From NCBI RefSeq assembly GCF_013408745.1, contig NZ_JACCBJ010000001.1, forward strand, positions 1,612,001-1,676,000: a stretch of DNA of 64,000 nucleotides, written 5' to 3'. Source of the stretch: Leifsonia soli. Lineage in GTDB: Bacteria > Actinomycetota > Actinomycetes > Actinomycetales > Microbacteriaceae. Of this stretch, positions 7,820 to 15,815 are shown in pieces (position 1 is the first letter of the stretch; each line of letters opens with the position of its first letter). A model generated the notes under the pieces. That model was not told the origin of the DNA and ran no database searches. It saw only the letters and a list, made by a program, of their open reading frames with translations. Made by a program: the position numbers and the translations under genes.

Positions 7820-8793
7820 CGCTGCCACCTGGCCGTCCGTCGCACCAGCGCGGAGTAGCCGAGCATGACGACGACCATCACCAGGAGCATCCCGAGCGCC
7901 ATCGCGCCGGCCAGGTTCGCCCGGCCGAGCACGGTCTCGCTGATCAGCGCCTGCCGGATCTGCAGCGAGACGATGTTGTTGGCCTGCCCGACGAGGGCGG
8001 CGGCCGTCGCGTACGACGAGAACGCGTTGGCGAAGAGCAGCAGCAGACTGCCGAGGAACGACGGGAGGAGGATGGGGCCGCCCACGCGCGTCCAGTACGT
8101 CCAGCGGCTCCCACCGAGGGTCGCGGTCGCCTCCAGCCACTGCGGGCGGAGTCCCTCCAGGGCCGGCATGAAGGTGATGACCATCAGCGGGATCTGGAAG
8201 TAGAGGTACGGGAGGATGAGGCCGGGCACCGTGTACAGCCACACGCCGTGCTCGTAGATGTTGATGTGCGCGACGTTCCGCAGCAGCACGGTCACCAGCC
8301 CCTGCGCGCCGATCGTGGCGATGAACGCGAAGGCGAGCATGACGCCGCCGAACTGGGCGAGGACGCTGCTGGCCGAATCCACCAGGGAGCGGGTCACGCC
8401 GCCGGACCGCGAACGGAGGAGGGCGAAGCAGAGGGCCGCCCCCGCGATCGCGCCGACGACGGCGGTCACGGCGGAGAGCCAGAACGCGCCGAAGAAGGAG
8501 CCGGCGATGGCCGGCTCGGCGAGCCCGGTCAGGTTCGCCCAGGTGAAGCGGCCGGCGTCGTCGAGGAATCCGCTGCCCACCGCGACGACGGTCGGGACGG
8601 CGAGGAACACGATGACGTAGAACGCGAACGGGGTCAGCCCCAGCACGGCGGCCGCGCCGCCCCTGCGGCGTCGTCCCGGCCGCTCGGCCGCGGCCCGGGC
8701 CGACGACGGCCGCCGCCGGATCTCCGTCTCGGAGATTCCGGCGGCGGCGCGTCCGACCGCAGGCGCCGCGGCGCCTGTGACGGTCTCGGTCAT
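7816..8793 (-). CDS. ABC importer permease, PotB-like
   Basis: 325 residues. A 50-residue basic, alanine-rich cytoplasmic leader precedes about six membrane helices. The EAA-like coupling loop is LEATATLGGSRWTYWTRVGGP, and AFAFIATIGAQGLVTVLL marks a periplasmic gate region. This is the first permease of the importer and pairs with the gene at 6974-7819. The ATG at 8793 shares one base with the stop of the binding-protein gene. Substrate is not determinable from the permease. Confidence 0.9.
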   Translation of the reverse strand: MTETVTGAAAPAVGRAAAGISETEIRRRPSSARAAAERPGRRRRGGAAAVLGLTPFAFYVIVFLAVPTVVAVGSGFLDDAGRFTWANLTGLAEPAIAGSFFGAFWLSAVTAVVGAIAGAALCFALLRSRSGGVTRSLVDSASSVLAQFGGVMLAFAFIATIGAQGLVTVLLRNVAHINIYEHGVWLYTVPGLILPYLYFQIPLMVITFMPALEGLRPQWLEATATLGGSRWTYWTRVGGPILLPSFLGSLLLLFANAFSSYATAAALVGQANNIVSLQIRQALISETVLGRANLAGAMALGMLLVMVVVMLGYSALVRRTARWQR

Positions 8794-9929
8794 CAGCCGA
8801 CCGCGTTCGCCCACTTGGCGTTCAGGAGGGTGCCGGCGTCGGTGGCCTGCTTGTCGTTCATGACAGCCACCTTCTCCAGCTTGCCCGGGAACTCGGCCTT
8901 GTCGAGCGTCCCGGCCTTCTCCATCGCGTCGACGCGCGCCGGGTAGGCGCCGCCCTTCAGCCATGCGTTCTGGGCGGCGTCGCTGTAGAGGTACTCCTCC
9001 CAGAGGCGCGCGGCCGCGGGGTGCGGGGCGTCCTTGTTCACGGCCTGGTTGTAGTAGCCGACGTACGCGGTGCCCGGGAGCACGACGTACTTCCAGTTCA
9101 CGCCGCCGCCCTTGATCGTGTCGGAGGTGGCGTAGCCCTTCTGGTTGAACGACCAGTCGAGCAGCACCGGGGTCTCGCCCGAGGCGATGGTGTTCGGCTT
9201 GCCGTCGGCGGCGTTCCAGTTGCCGGCCTTCTTCAGCTTGGTGAACCAGTCGATGCCCGGGGTGAGGTCGTCGAGCGTCCCGCCGTTCTGCAGGGTGGCG
9301 TAGGCGACCGCTCCGGCCGCGGCGGCCGCCTGGGTCGGGTTGCCGTTGAGCGCGACGGCGCCCGCGAACTCCGGCTTCAGCAGGTCGTCGAACGACTTCG
9401 GCGGCGTCTTGATCTTGTTGGCGTCGTAGCCGACCGCCATGACGCCGTAGTAGCCGACCTTCCAGAGGCCGGTCTTCTCCTTCTGGCTGTCGGGGATGTC
9501 GTCCCAGCCGGTCGGCTTGTACGGCGCGAAGTACTCGGTGTTCGCGAGCGCGACCGAGGAGCCGATGTCGAAGGTGTCCGGAGCGGTGTCCTGCCCCTTG
9601 AGCTTCTTGGCAGCGTCGATCTCCTCCTGGCTGGAGGCGCTGTCCTGGCTCGGGTTGATCGTGATGCCGTACTTCTTGGTGAAGCCGTCGAAGATCTCCT
9701 GGTAGTTCGCCCAGTCGCCCGGGGTCGCGATGATGTTGAGGCTGCCCTCCTTCTTCGCGGCCGCGACCAGCGCGTCCATCCCGCCGGCGGACGCGACGTC
9801 GGTGGCGGTGCTGATCTTCGCGGTGTCTGCGGTGCTGGCGCTCGCGCCACCGGAGCAGGCGGAGAGCGAGAGTGCGACGACGGCGGCCGCGGCGGCGAAG
9901 CCGGCGACACGTGCGCGCTTGTTGATCAC
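8793..9929 (-). CDS. ABC importer substrate-binding lipoprotein (PotD/FbpA/PhnS-like)
   Basis: 378 residues with a lipoprotein signal peptide ending LSLSACSG, cysteine lipidated. The mature protein has the two-lobe type II periplasmic fold of the iron/polyamine/phosphonate class. Features include SLNIIATPGDWANYQEIFDGF, a hinge near YFAPYKPTGWDDIPDSQK, and AVNKDAPHPAAARLWEEYLY near the end, common in Fe3+/phosphonate binders. No tyrosine pair typical of FbpA could be fixed by eye, so the substrate is open. The GTG start is chosen because GGAGG lies seven bases upstream; an in-frame ATG six codons further upstream lacks this. It is first in the operon. Confidence 0.9.
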   Translation of the reverse strand: MINKRARVAGFAAAAAVVALSLSACSGGASASTADTAKISTATDVASAGGMDALVAAAKKEGSLNIIATPGDWANYQEIFDGFTKKYGITINPSQDSASSQEEIDAAKKLKGQDTAPDTFDIGSSVALANTEYFAPYKPTGWDDIPDSQKEKTGLWKVGYYGVMAVGYDANKIKTPPKSFDDLLKPEFAGAVALNGNPTQAAAAAGAVAYATLQNGGTLDDLTPGIDWFTKLKKAGNWNAADGKPNTIASGETPVLLDWSFNQKGYATSDTIKGGGVNWKYVVLPGTAYVGYYNQAVNKDAPHPAAARLWEEYLYSDAAQNAWLKGGAYPARVDAMEKAGTLDKAEFPGKLEKVAVMNDKQATDAGTLLNAKWANAVG

Positions 9930-9955
9930 GGGTTTCCTCCAGTGCAAGGTGTCGA

Positions 9956-9972
9956 CCGGGCGGAGCGCCCGG
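9956..9972 (-). promoter_or_regulatory. GC hairpin in the leader of the ABC-importer operon
   Basis: CCGGGCG, GAG, CGCCCGG form a 7-bp stem with a 3-base loop in the untranslated leader, 26 bp before the start codon of the binding protein. It could block or pause transcription or stabilise the message. No T-run follows. Confidence 0.4.
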
Positions 9973-10069
9973 ACGTCGTCACGGTAGGAAGGTCAGGCGT
10001 CCGGGCGGTCGCGTATCGGTGACGCGGCGGTGAACGTCCGGTGTCCGGGGTTGTCGATAGGGTCGTCGC

Positions 10070-11299
10070 GTGGTCGAACAGGTCTCCCCCGCACTCGCAC
10101 GTCGCATCGCCCTGGCCGCGCAGGGCTTCGGCCGGCCGCATCCCGAGACCGTGGGGACGCGCCAGCTCAACGGCCTGATGGACCGCCTGCGGCTGTTGCA
10201 GATCGACTCGGTCAACGTGTTCGAGCGCAGCCACTACCTTCCCGCGTTCGCGCGGCTCGGCGCCTACGACCGCACCCTGCTCGACCGGCTGACCTTCGAC
10301 GCCCGCGGCCCGTACACCGAGTACTGGCCGCACGAGGCCGCCTTCCTGCGCACGGAGGACTGGCCGCTGTTCGCCTGGCGGATGCGCGCCTATCGCGCCC
10401 GGTACGGCGGACCGGGGAGCTGGTTCGAGGTCAACGAGAGCACCGTGGAGTGGCTGCGCGGCGAGCTCGCCGCGAACGGTCCGCTGGTCGCTGGCGAGAT
10501 CGAGCACGACGCGAATCACCGCACCGGCCCGTGGTGGGGCTGGTCGGAGGTGAAGCGCGCCCTGGAGCGGATGTTCCTGTTCGGCGAGGTGGCCATCGCC
10601 GGGCGCACCCGGTTCCAGCGGCGGTACGGACTCGCCGCCGACGTGCTGCCCGCGAGCGCGCTGGAGCAGACCGTGAGCGACGAGGACGCGATCCGCGAGC
10701 TCCTGCGCCGGGCGGCGGTCGCCTACGGGATCGGCACGGCGCGCGACTTCGCCGACTACTACCGCATCAAGGGCCCGCGCGTCGCGACCGCCCTGCAGGA
10801 GCTGGAGGACGCGGGTGAGCTCGTGCCCGTCCAGGTGCCGGGGTGGGAGAGCGCCGGGCGGCCGCTGCGCGCGTGGATGCACCGCGACGCGCGCAAGCCC
10901 CGCCGGGTCGAGGCGGCCGCGCTGCTGTCGCCGTTCGACCCGGTGGTCTGGTACCGCGACCGGGCCATGAGGATGTTCGGCTTCCACTACCGCATCGAGA
11001 TCTACACGCCGGCGCCGAAGCGCGTGTACGGCTACTACTCGCTGCCGATCCTGCTCGACGACGCCCTGGTCGGGCGCATCGACCTCAAGAGCGACCGGCA
11101 GGCGGGCGTTCTGCGCGTGCAGTCGGCCTGGACGGAGCCGGGTGCTCCCCCCGCGACGATCGACCGGCTCCTCCCGCTGCTGGAGACGACGGCCGCGTGG
11201 CAGGGGCTGGAGCGGGTCGAGGTGGCCGAGGGCGCGCGCGGCGACCTCGCGCCGCTGCTCGCGGACGCGCTGCGGCCCGGGGTAAGGTTCGGGGCATGA
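10070..11299 (+). CDS. AlkX/YcaQ-like winged-helix DNA glycosylase family protein
   Basis: 409 residues of the HTH_42/YcaQ superfamily: tandem winged-helix domains and a C-terminal beta-barrel-like region. The motif LRLLQIDSVNV (Q44, D46) matches the QxD catalytic motif of E. coli YcaQ (AlkX), which removes alkylated bases and unhooks interstrand crosslinks. Other landmarks are YTEYWPHEAAFL (about 81-92), NHRTGPWWGWSEVKRALE and LLSPFDPVVWYRDR (C-terminal). Activity is inferred from family. The start is GTG; its stop overlaps the next ATG (ATGA), giving a two-gene unit. Confidence 0.88.
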   Translation: MVEQVSPALARRIALAAQGFGRPHPETVGTRQLNGLMDRLRLLQIDSVNVFERSHYLPAFARLGAYDRTLLDRLTFDARGPYTEYWPHEAAFLRTEDWPLFAWRMRAYRARYGGPGSWFEVNESTVEWLRGELAANGPLVAGEIEHDANHRTGPWWGWSEVKRALERMFLFGEVAIAGRTRFQRRYGLAADVLPASALEQTVSDEDAIRELLRRAAVAYGIGTARDFADYYRIKGPRVATALQELEDAGELVPVQVPGWESAGRPLRAWMHRDARKPRRVEAAALLSPFDPVVWYRDRAMRMFGFHYRIEIYTPAPKRVYGYYSLPILLDDALVGRIDLKSDRQAGVLRVQSAWTEPGAPPATIDRLLPLLETTAAWQGLERVEVAEGARGDLAPLLADALRPGVRFGA

Positions 11300-11751
11300 C
11301 GACGTCACCGCTGGACTACCTGGATCAGGACGGGGCCGACGAGGCCGACTACGAGACGCCGATGCGCGAGCTGTACGCCTACCGCGACGGCGACACCTGG
11401 CTCGACGGGATCGTGACCGGCGTCAAGCCGCACGCGGCCGCCGACGGCGGCACGCTGGTGCAGTTCGACGAGCGGCTGTGGGTGCCGGCGCGCGAGGTCC
11501 GGGAGTCGGACCACTACATCGCCGTTCTGCTGAACCCGGACTCCGAGGTCTACGCCGAGGTCATCCAGTCGTTCGTCGACGGGAAGCCGAAGGACGTCAT
11601 CCGCGACGTCTCGATCATCGGCGACGGCGACAACGTCGGCACCGAGTGGCACCTCCTGGACGAGCCCGCCACCGGCACGCGCGTCCGCTACCGCTACACG
11701 GGCACCGCGGAGCTGCCCGAGCCCGACGAGGACGCGACCGCCACCGTCTAA
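11296..11751 (+). CDS. Small acidic protein of unknown function coupled to the glycosylase gene
   Basis: 151 residues, strongly acidic at both ends, with a hydrophilic beta-rich middle (LYAYRDGDTWLDGIVTGVKPH, LVQFDERLWVPAREVRE). There are no cysteines, membrane segments or known motif. A longer upstream frame exists, but the ATG at 11296 overlaps the stop of the YcaQ-like gene by ATGA, so coupled translation is expected. The acidic composition fits a DNA mimic or an accessory subunit, but that is speculation. Confidence 0.75.
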   Translation: MTTSPLDYLDQDGADEADYETPMRELYAYRDGDTWLDGIVTGVKPHAAADGGTLVQFDERLWVPAREVRESDHYIAVLLNPDSEVYAEVIQSFVDGKPKDVIRDVSIIGDGDNVGTEWHLLDEPATGTRVRYRYTGTAELPEPDEDATATV

Positions 11752-11788
11752 TCCGCCGGGCCGCGAGTGCGGGGGTCCCAGGCGGGGG

Positions 11789-12523
11789 TTATGTGGTGCG
11801 GCGCTGCAGGGTGAGGGCGCCGAAGACGACGGCGGCGACCGCGAACGCCCCGATGATGAGGAGCTGGCCTCCCACGTAGGCGGCGTCGTGGGAGTCGGTG
11901 GCCACGGCGTTGAGCGCATCCACCGCGTGCGACAGGGGCAGCCAGTCGCTCAGCTCCTGCAGCCCGGCGGGGAGCTGGTCGCGCGGGAGGAAGATCCCGC
12001 CGAGCAGGATCTGCGGGAACACGAGCAGCGGCATGAACTGCACGACCTGGAACTCGGTGCGCGCGAACGCGCTCGCGAAGAGCCCGAGCGTGCTGCCGAG
12101 CACGGCGTCCGTCACCGCGACGGCGACGAGCAGCCACGGGTCGCCGGCGACGTCGAGCCCGCACACCCAGAGCGCGTACCCCGAAGCGATCAGAGCCTGC
12201 ACCACCGCGAGAACGCCGAAGGCGAGCGTATAGCCGAGGATGAAGTCGCTGCGCCCGAGCGGCATCGACAGCAGGCGTTCCAGGGTGCCCGTCCTCCGTT
12301 CCCGCAGGGTGGTGATGGAGGTCACCAGGAACATCACGATGAACGGGAACAGCGCAAGGATGGCCGGGCCGATCGTCTGGAACACCGGTGTGTCCGTGAA
12401 GATCCACGCGACGAGGCCGATGAGGAGCGCGGGCACCACCAGGAGGAGCACCACGGTGCGCGGGTCGTGGCGGATCTGGGTGAGCACGCGACCCGCGGTC
12501 GCGAGCGTGCGCGTGGGGTTCAC
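11789..12523 (-). CDS. ABC-2-type exporter permease
   Basis: 244 residues with six membrane segments in the ABC-2 (DrrB/NodJ-like) pattern: one helix near 20-42, a long cytoplasmic loop with TLRERRTGTLERLLSMPLGRSDFILGY (the ABC-2 signature), then a helix-rich second half with VFPQILLGGIFLPRDQLP. This family exports drugs, polysaccharides or lipids. GTG at 12523 overlaps the ATPase stop by four bases. Longer frames upstream overlap the ATPase and are rejected. Confidence 0.9.
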   Translation of the reverse strand: MNPTRTLATAGRVLTQIRHDPRTVVLLLVVPALLIGLVAWIFTDTPVFQTIGPAILALFPFIVMFLVTSITTLRERRTGTLERLLSMPLGRSDFILGYTLAFGVLAVVQALIASGYALWVCGLDVAGDPWLLVAVAVTDAVLGSTLGLFASAFARTEFQVVQFMPLLVFPQILLGGIFLPRDQLPAGLQELSDWLPLSHAVDALNAVATDSHDAAYVGGQLLIIGAFAVAAVVFGALTLQRRTT

Positions 12524-13344
12524 GGCGCATCCACCTCCGTCCCGGGCTCCGGCTCCGCGTCCGGTTCCGCATCCGGCAGCGCGTGCCGGGCGCGGTGTCG
12601 CCGCAGCAGGGCGAGGAACGCGCCCTCCGCATCGTCGGCCCCCGTCTCGGCGAGCAGCTCGGCCGGCGTCGCATCCGCGAGCACGGCGCCGTCGCGCATC
12701 AGGATGAGACGGTCGCACCGGCTGGCCTCATCCATCACGTGACTGGAGACCAGGAGGCTGGTTCCGGCCTCGGCGAGCCGGTGGAACAGGGTCCACAGCT
12801 CGACGCGGAGCACCGGGTCGAGCCCGACCGTCGGCTCGTCGAGCACCAGCAGGTCGGGCGAGCCGAGCAGGGCGGCGGCGAGCGAGACGCGGCTGCGCTG
12901 GCCGCCGGACAGGGTCGACACCAGCCGGCCGGCGTGCTCGTCGAGGTCGGTCGCCGCGATGGCACGGTCGACGTCGGCGCGGCTCGCGCCGAGCACCCGG
13001 CGGAAGTACTCGAGGTTCTGGCGGATGGTCAGATCGTCGTACACGCTGGCCGCCTGCGTGACGTAACCGACGCGGTGGCGGAGCGCTGCCGTCCCCGCCG
13101 GCTCGCCGAGCACCGTCACGGTGCCCGACTTCACCTTCTGCACCCCGACGACCGCGCGCATCAGCGTGGTCTTGCCGCATCCGCTCGGCCCGAGCAGGCC
13201 GACGACCTGACCGCGCGGGATGCTGAGGTCGAGTCCGTGCAGGACGTCGGTGCGCCCGCGTCGCACCCGCAGCCCCGCGATGACGATCGCATCGGTGAGG
13301 GCGTCGTCGCCCGTGTCCGCGGACGCTCGCCGCGAATTCATCAT
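12520..13344 (-). CDS. ABC exporter ATP-binding protein
   Basis: 274 residues with one nucleotide-binding domain: Walker A GPSGCGKTT (about 53-61), signature LSGGQRSR, Walker B LLVLDEPTVGLDP, switch histidine in LLVSSHVMDEA. The VGLDP and SSHVMDEA forms are typical of DrrA/CcmA-type exporters. The C-terminal 20 residues are a proline/glutamate-rich tail (DAEPDAEPEPGTEV). It is the middle gene of tetR-ATPase-permease. Its start codon lies inside a 20-bp palindrome shared with the end of tetR. Confidence 0.92.
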   Translation of the reverse strand: MMNSRRASADTGDDALTDAIVIAGLRVRRGRTDVLHGLDLSIPRGQVVGLLGPSGCGKTTLMRAVVGVQKVKSGTVTVLGEPAGTAALRHRVGYVTQAASVYDDLTIRQNLEYFRRVLGASRADVDRAIAATDLDEHAGRLVSTLSGGQRSRVSLAAALLGSPDLLVLDEPTVGLDPVLRVELWTLFHRLAEAGTSLLVSSHVMDEASRCDRLILMRDGAVLADATPAELLAETGADDAEGAFLALLRRHRARHALPDAEPDAEPEPGTEVDAP

Positions 13345-13354
13345 GCGATGAATT
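13335..13354. promoter_or_regulatory. 20-bp palindrome over the exporter ATPase start codon
   Basis: AATTCATC, ATGC, GATGAATT is a perfect 8-bp inverted repeat. It is conspicuously AT-rich for this genome and covers both the stop of the TetR gene and the first codons of the ATPase gene. As DNA it could be a TetR operator; as RNA it would sequester the start codon. Which applies cannot be decided from sequence. Confidence 0.6.
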
Positions 13355-14087
13355 ATTCGCCTGGAGCACCCTCTGCGTCAAGAGGGTCGTCCGCGTCACG
13401 AGGGTCGTCCGCGTCACGAGGCTTGTCCGCGTCACGGGGCTCGTCCGCATCGGCGGGAGCGGCCGCCGGCTGGCCGCCCACCGTTCCGAACAGGTGCCAC
13501 TGCACGACCGCGCCGACCCGGCGCGCGAGCTCGTCGCGGGGTGCGCCGGCGATCGGCTCGACCCGGAGGGCGTACCGCGTCATCATCAGGCCCACCAGTT
13601 GGCTGGCGGCGAGCTCGGCGCGCAGTTCCGCATCCTCTCCCCCGACCAGACCCGCCAGCTTCGAGAGGACCTCGCGCAGCAGGAACTCGCGCACCATCCG
13701 CGTGCCGGGGCCCGAGCTGAGGGCCGTGCGCAGGATGACGACCATGCGGCGGCTGGACCTCTCGTCGTCCAGCCGCTCCAGCAGGTAGCCGACCAGGCGT
13801 TCGCCGACGTCGTCGCGGGAGCCGGCGAGGATGACGTCCAGCGCACGGTCGGGTCGCAGCGGCGCCTCCAGGGTCGCGGTGAACAGATCCGCCTTGTCGT
13901 CGAAGTAGTGGTGGACGAGCGCCGGGTCGACGCCCGCACGACGCGCCACCGCCCGCAGCGACGCCGCCTCGTACCCGCGCTCGGCGAACTCCTCCGCCGC
14001 CGCCCGCATGATCGACGAGCGCGCGGACGCCTCTCCGCGTTCTTTCCGCGGCCGTCCGGGACGACGCCGCGTCACTGCTTCGCTCAC
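13353..14087 (-). CDS. TetR-family transcriptional regulator with repeated acidic tail
   Basis: 244 residues. The N-terminal TetR helix-turn-helix spans about 22-68 (SSIMRAAAEEFAERGYEAAS, then LRAVARRAGVDPALVHHYF). The ligand domain contains LVGLMMTRYALRVEPIAGAP, characteristic of a common actinobacterial TetR C-domain. The last 30 residues are DADxPR repeats encoded by an 18-bp tandem repeat. GTG at 14087 is chosen because the frame upstream has no ribosome site. It sits 8 bp before an ABC exporter ATPase gene, so it probably represses that operon, in which case it would also control itself. Confidence 0.88.
   Translation of the reverse strand: MSEAVTRRRPGRPRKERGEASARSSIMRAAAEEFAERGYEAASLRAVARRAGVDPALVHHYFDDKADLFTATLEAPLRPDRALDVILAGSRDDVGERLVGYLLERLDDERSSRRMVVILRTALSSGPGTRMVREFLLREVLSKLAGLVGGEDAELRAELAASQLVGLMMTRYALRVEPIAGAPRDELARRVGAVVQWHLFGTVGGQPAAAPADADEPRDADKPRDADDPRDADDPLDAEGAPGE
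13375..13452. repeat. 18-bp tandem repeat inside the 3' end of tetR
   Basis: About 4.3 copies of an 18-bp unit (GCGTCACGAGGGTCGTCC and variants) encode the peptide repeat DADxPR. The unit is a multiple of three, so copy-number changes would keep the frame. Confidence 0.85.
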
Positions 14088-14251
14088 GGCCCCATTCTGC
14101 CCTCCGCGAGCCCGCGCGAGGATGCTGTCCACAGCCGATGCGCTTGCTTCGAGTGTGATGAGAACGCAGTGAGAGCGCGCTCCGCCGAAGCTAGGATGAG
14201 GTCTGCGCACCTGCTCGTCCCGGCGCCTGGCACACAAGGAGTTCTGCGAAC

Positions 14252-14818
14252 ATGGAATGGCTCATTCCGGTCATCATCGTCGTCGTGATCGTCGCGATCA
14301 TCGGGATCTACCTGTGGGCCACCTACAATTCGCTGGTCACCCTCAAGGTCCGCGTCGACGAGGCGTGGAGCGACATCACGGTGCAGCTGAAGCGCCGCGC
14401 CGACCTCATCCCGAACCTCATCGAGACGGTCAAGGGATACGCCGCGCACGAGCGCGGCGTCTTCGAGTCGGTGACGAAGGCCCGCGCCGAGACGCTGTCC
14501 GCGCAGACGCCGGGTGAGGCGTCCGTCGCCGAGAACCACATGCAGACCGCGCTGAAGAGCATCTTCGCCGTGGCTGAGGCCTACCCGCAGCTGCAGGCGA
14601 GCCAGAACTTCCTGCGCCTGCAGGCCGACCTGGTCGACACCGAGGACAAGATCCAGGCGTCCCGCCGGTTCTACAACGGCGGAGTGCGCGAGTTCAACAC
14701 CAAGATCAAGGTGTTCCCCAACAACCTGTTCGCCCGACGCCTGGGCTTCACGGAGCGCGAGTTCTTCGAGGTCGAGAACCTCGCCGCGATCGCCGAGCCT
14801 CCGCGCGTCCAGTTCTAG
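14252..14818 (+). CDS. lemA: LemA-family protein
   Basis: 188 residues: an N-terminal membrane helix (about 4-24, IPVIIVVVIVAIIGIYLWA) followed by a helical-bundle domain with the LemA hallmarks YNSLVTLKVRVDEAWSDI, KRRADLIPNLIETVKGYA and SRRFYNGGVREFN. LemA proteins are membrane-anchored and often partner with membrane proteases or stress proteins; their biochemical role is unclear. The ribosome site AAGGAG precedes the ATG. It lies 7 bp before htpX, a very common pairing, so an operon is likely. A TAGGAT box at 14192 is a candidate -10. Confidence 0.95.
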   Translation: MEWLIPVIIVVVIVAIIGIYLWATYNSLVTLKVRVDEAWSDITVQLKRRADLIPNLIETVKGYAAHERGVFESVTKARAETLSAQTPGEASVAENHMQTALKSIFAVAEAYPQLQASQNFLRLQADLVDTEDKIQASRRFYNGGVREFNTKIKVFPNNLFARRLGFTEREFFEVENLAAIAEPPRVQF

Positions 14819-14825
14819 GGCCTAG

Positions 14826-15710
14826 ATGTACAGGGCGATCGCCAGGAACAAGCGCAACACCGTCTTCATCATCCTGCTGTTCCTGGTCCTCATCGGTGCG
14901 CTCGGATGGCTGGCGTCGTACATCTATCAGAGCTACACGATCCTCGTGGTCGTGCTCATCGGGGCGGTGCTCTACGCGCTGTTCCAGTACTACCTGGCGA
15001 GCAGTCAGGCGCTGAGCATGTCGGGCGCGATCCCGATCCAGAAGGCCGACAATCCGCGGCTCTGGAACGTGGTCGAGAACCTGTCCATCACGACGGGGAC
15101 GCCGATGCCGGCCGTCTACATCGTCAACGACCCGGCCCCCAACGCGTTCGCGACCGGCCGCGACCCGGAGCACGCCTCCGTCGCCGCGACCACGGGGCTG
15201 CTCGACATCATGACGGACGCCGAGCTCGAGGGCGTCATGGCGCATGAGCTGGGGCACGTGCGCAACTACGACATCCGGCTCGGGATGATCGTGTTCGGCC
15301 TGACCGTCGCGATCGGTTTCATCGCCGACATCTTCCTGCGCATGGCGTTCTTCGGCGGCAACCGGAACAACAACAACGGCGGAGGCAACCCGGTCGTGCT
15401 GGTGTTCGGCCTGATCGCTGCGATCGTCGCTCCCCTGGTGGCGACCCTCGTGCAGCTGGCCGTGTCGCGCCAGCGCGAGTACCTCGCCGACGCGACCGGC
15501 GCGATGACGACCCGTCACCCGGATGCGCTGGCGAGCGCGCTGCTCAAGCTGGAGGCGTACGGCCGTCCGATGCAGAAGCAGAACTCGTCCATGGCCCACC
15601 TGTGGATCAACGACCCGCTGAAGCCGGGCCTCATGGCGCGCCTGTTCTCGACGCACCCGCCCATCCCGCAGCGCGTCGAGCGCCTCCAGGAGATGGGCGG
15701 CAGCTTCTAA
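14826..15710 (+). CDS. htpX: HtpX-like M48 membrane zinc metalloprotease
   Basis: 294 residues. Two N-terminal membrane helices (about 12-54) precede a cytoplasmic catalytic domain with the zinc motif HELGH (140-144). The third ligand is probably the glutamate in SRQREYLADATGA. Two more helices lie between (about 155-175 and 190-215). The family motif NAFATGRDPEHASVAAT is present. HtpX degrades misfolded membrane proteins in envelope stress. The usual partner lemA is immediately upstream. A short CCGCC/GGCGG hairpin follows the stop. Confidence 0.95.
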   Translation: MYRAIARNKRNTVFIILLFLVLIGALGWLASYIYQSYTILVVVLIGAVLYALFQYYLASSQALSMSGAIPIQKADNPRLWNVVENLSITTGTPMPAVYIVNDPAPNAFATGRDPEHASVAATTGLLDIMTDAELEGVMAHELGHVRNYDIRLGMIVFGLTVAIGFIADIFLRMAFFGGNRNNNNGGGNPVVLVFGLIAAIVAPLVATLVQLAVSRQREYLADATGAMTTRHPDALASALLKLEAYGRPMQKQNSSMAHLWINDPLKPGLMARLFSTHPPIPQRVERLQEMGGSF

Positions 15711-15815
15711 CGCCGCCCCTCCGGCGGCCCGTCGCCGTCGAGACGTGAGTCGTTGTCGCTTCCGGCGTCCGTTTTGCAGCATCAAGTCACCACTCGGCGG
15801 AGGGCCGGGACGAGG

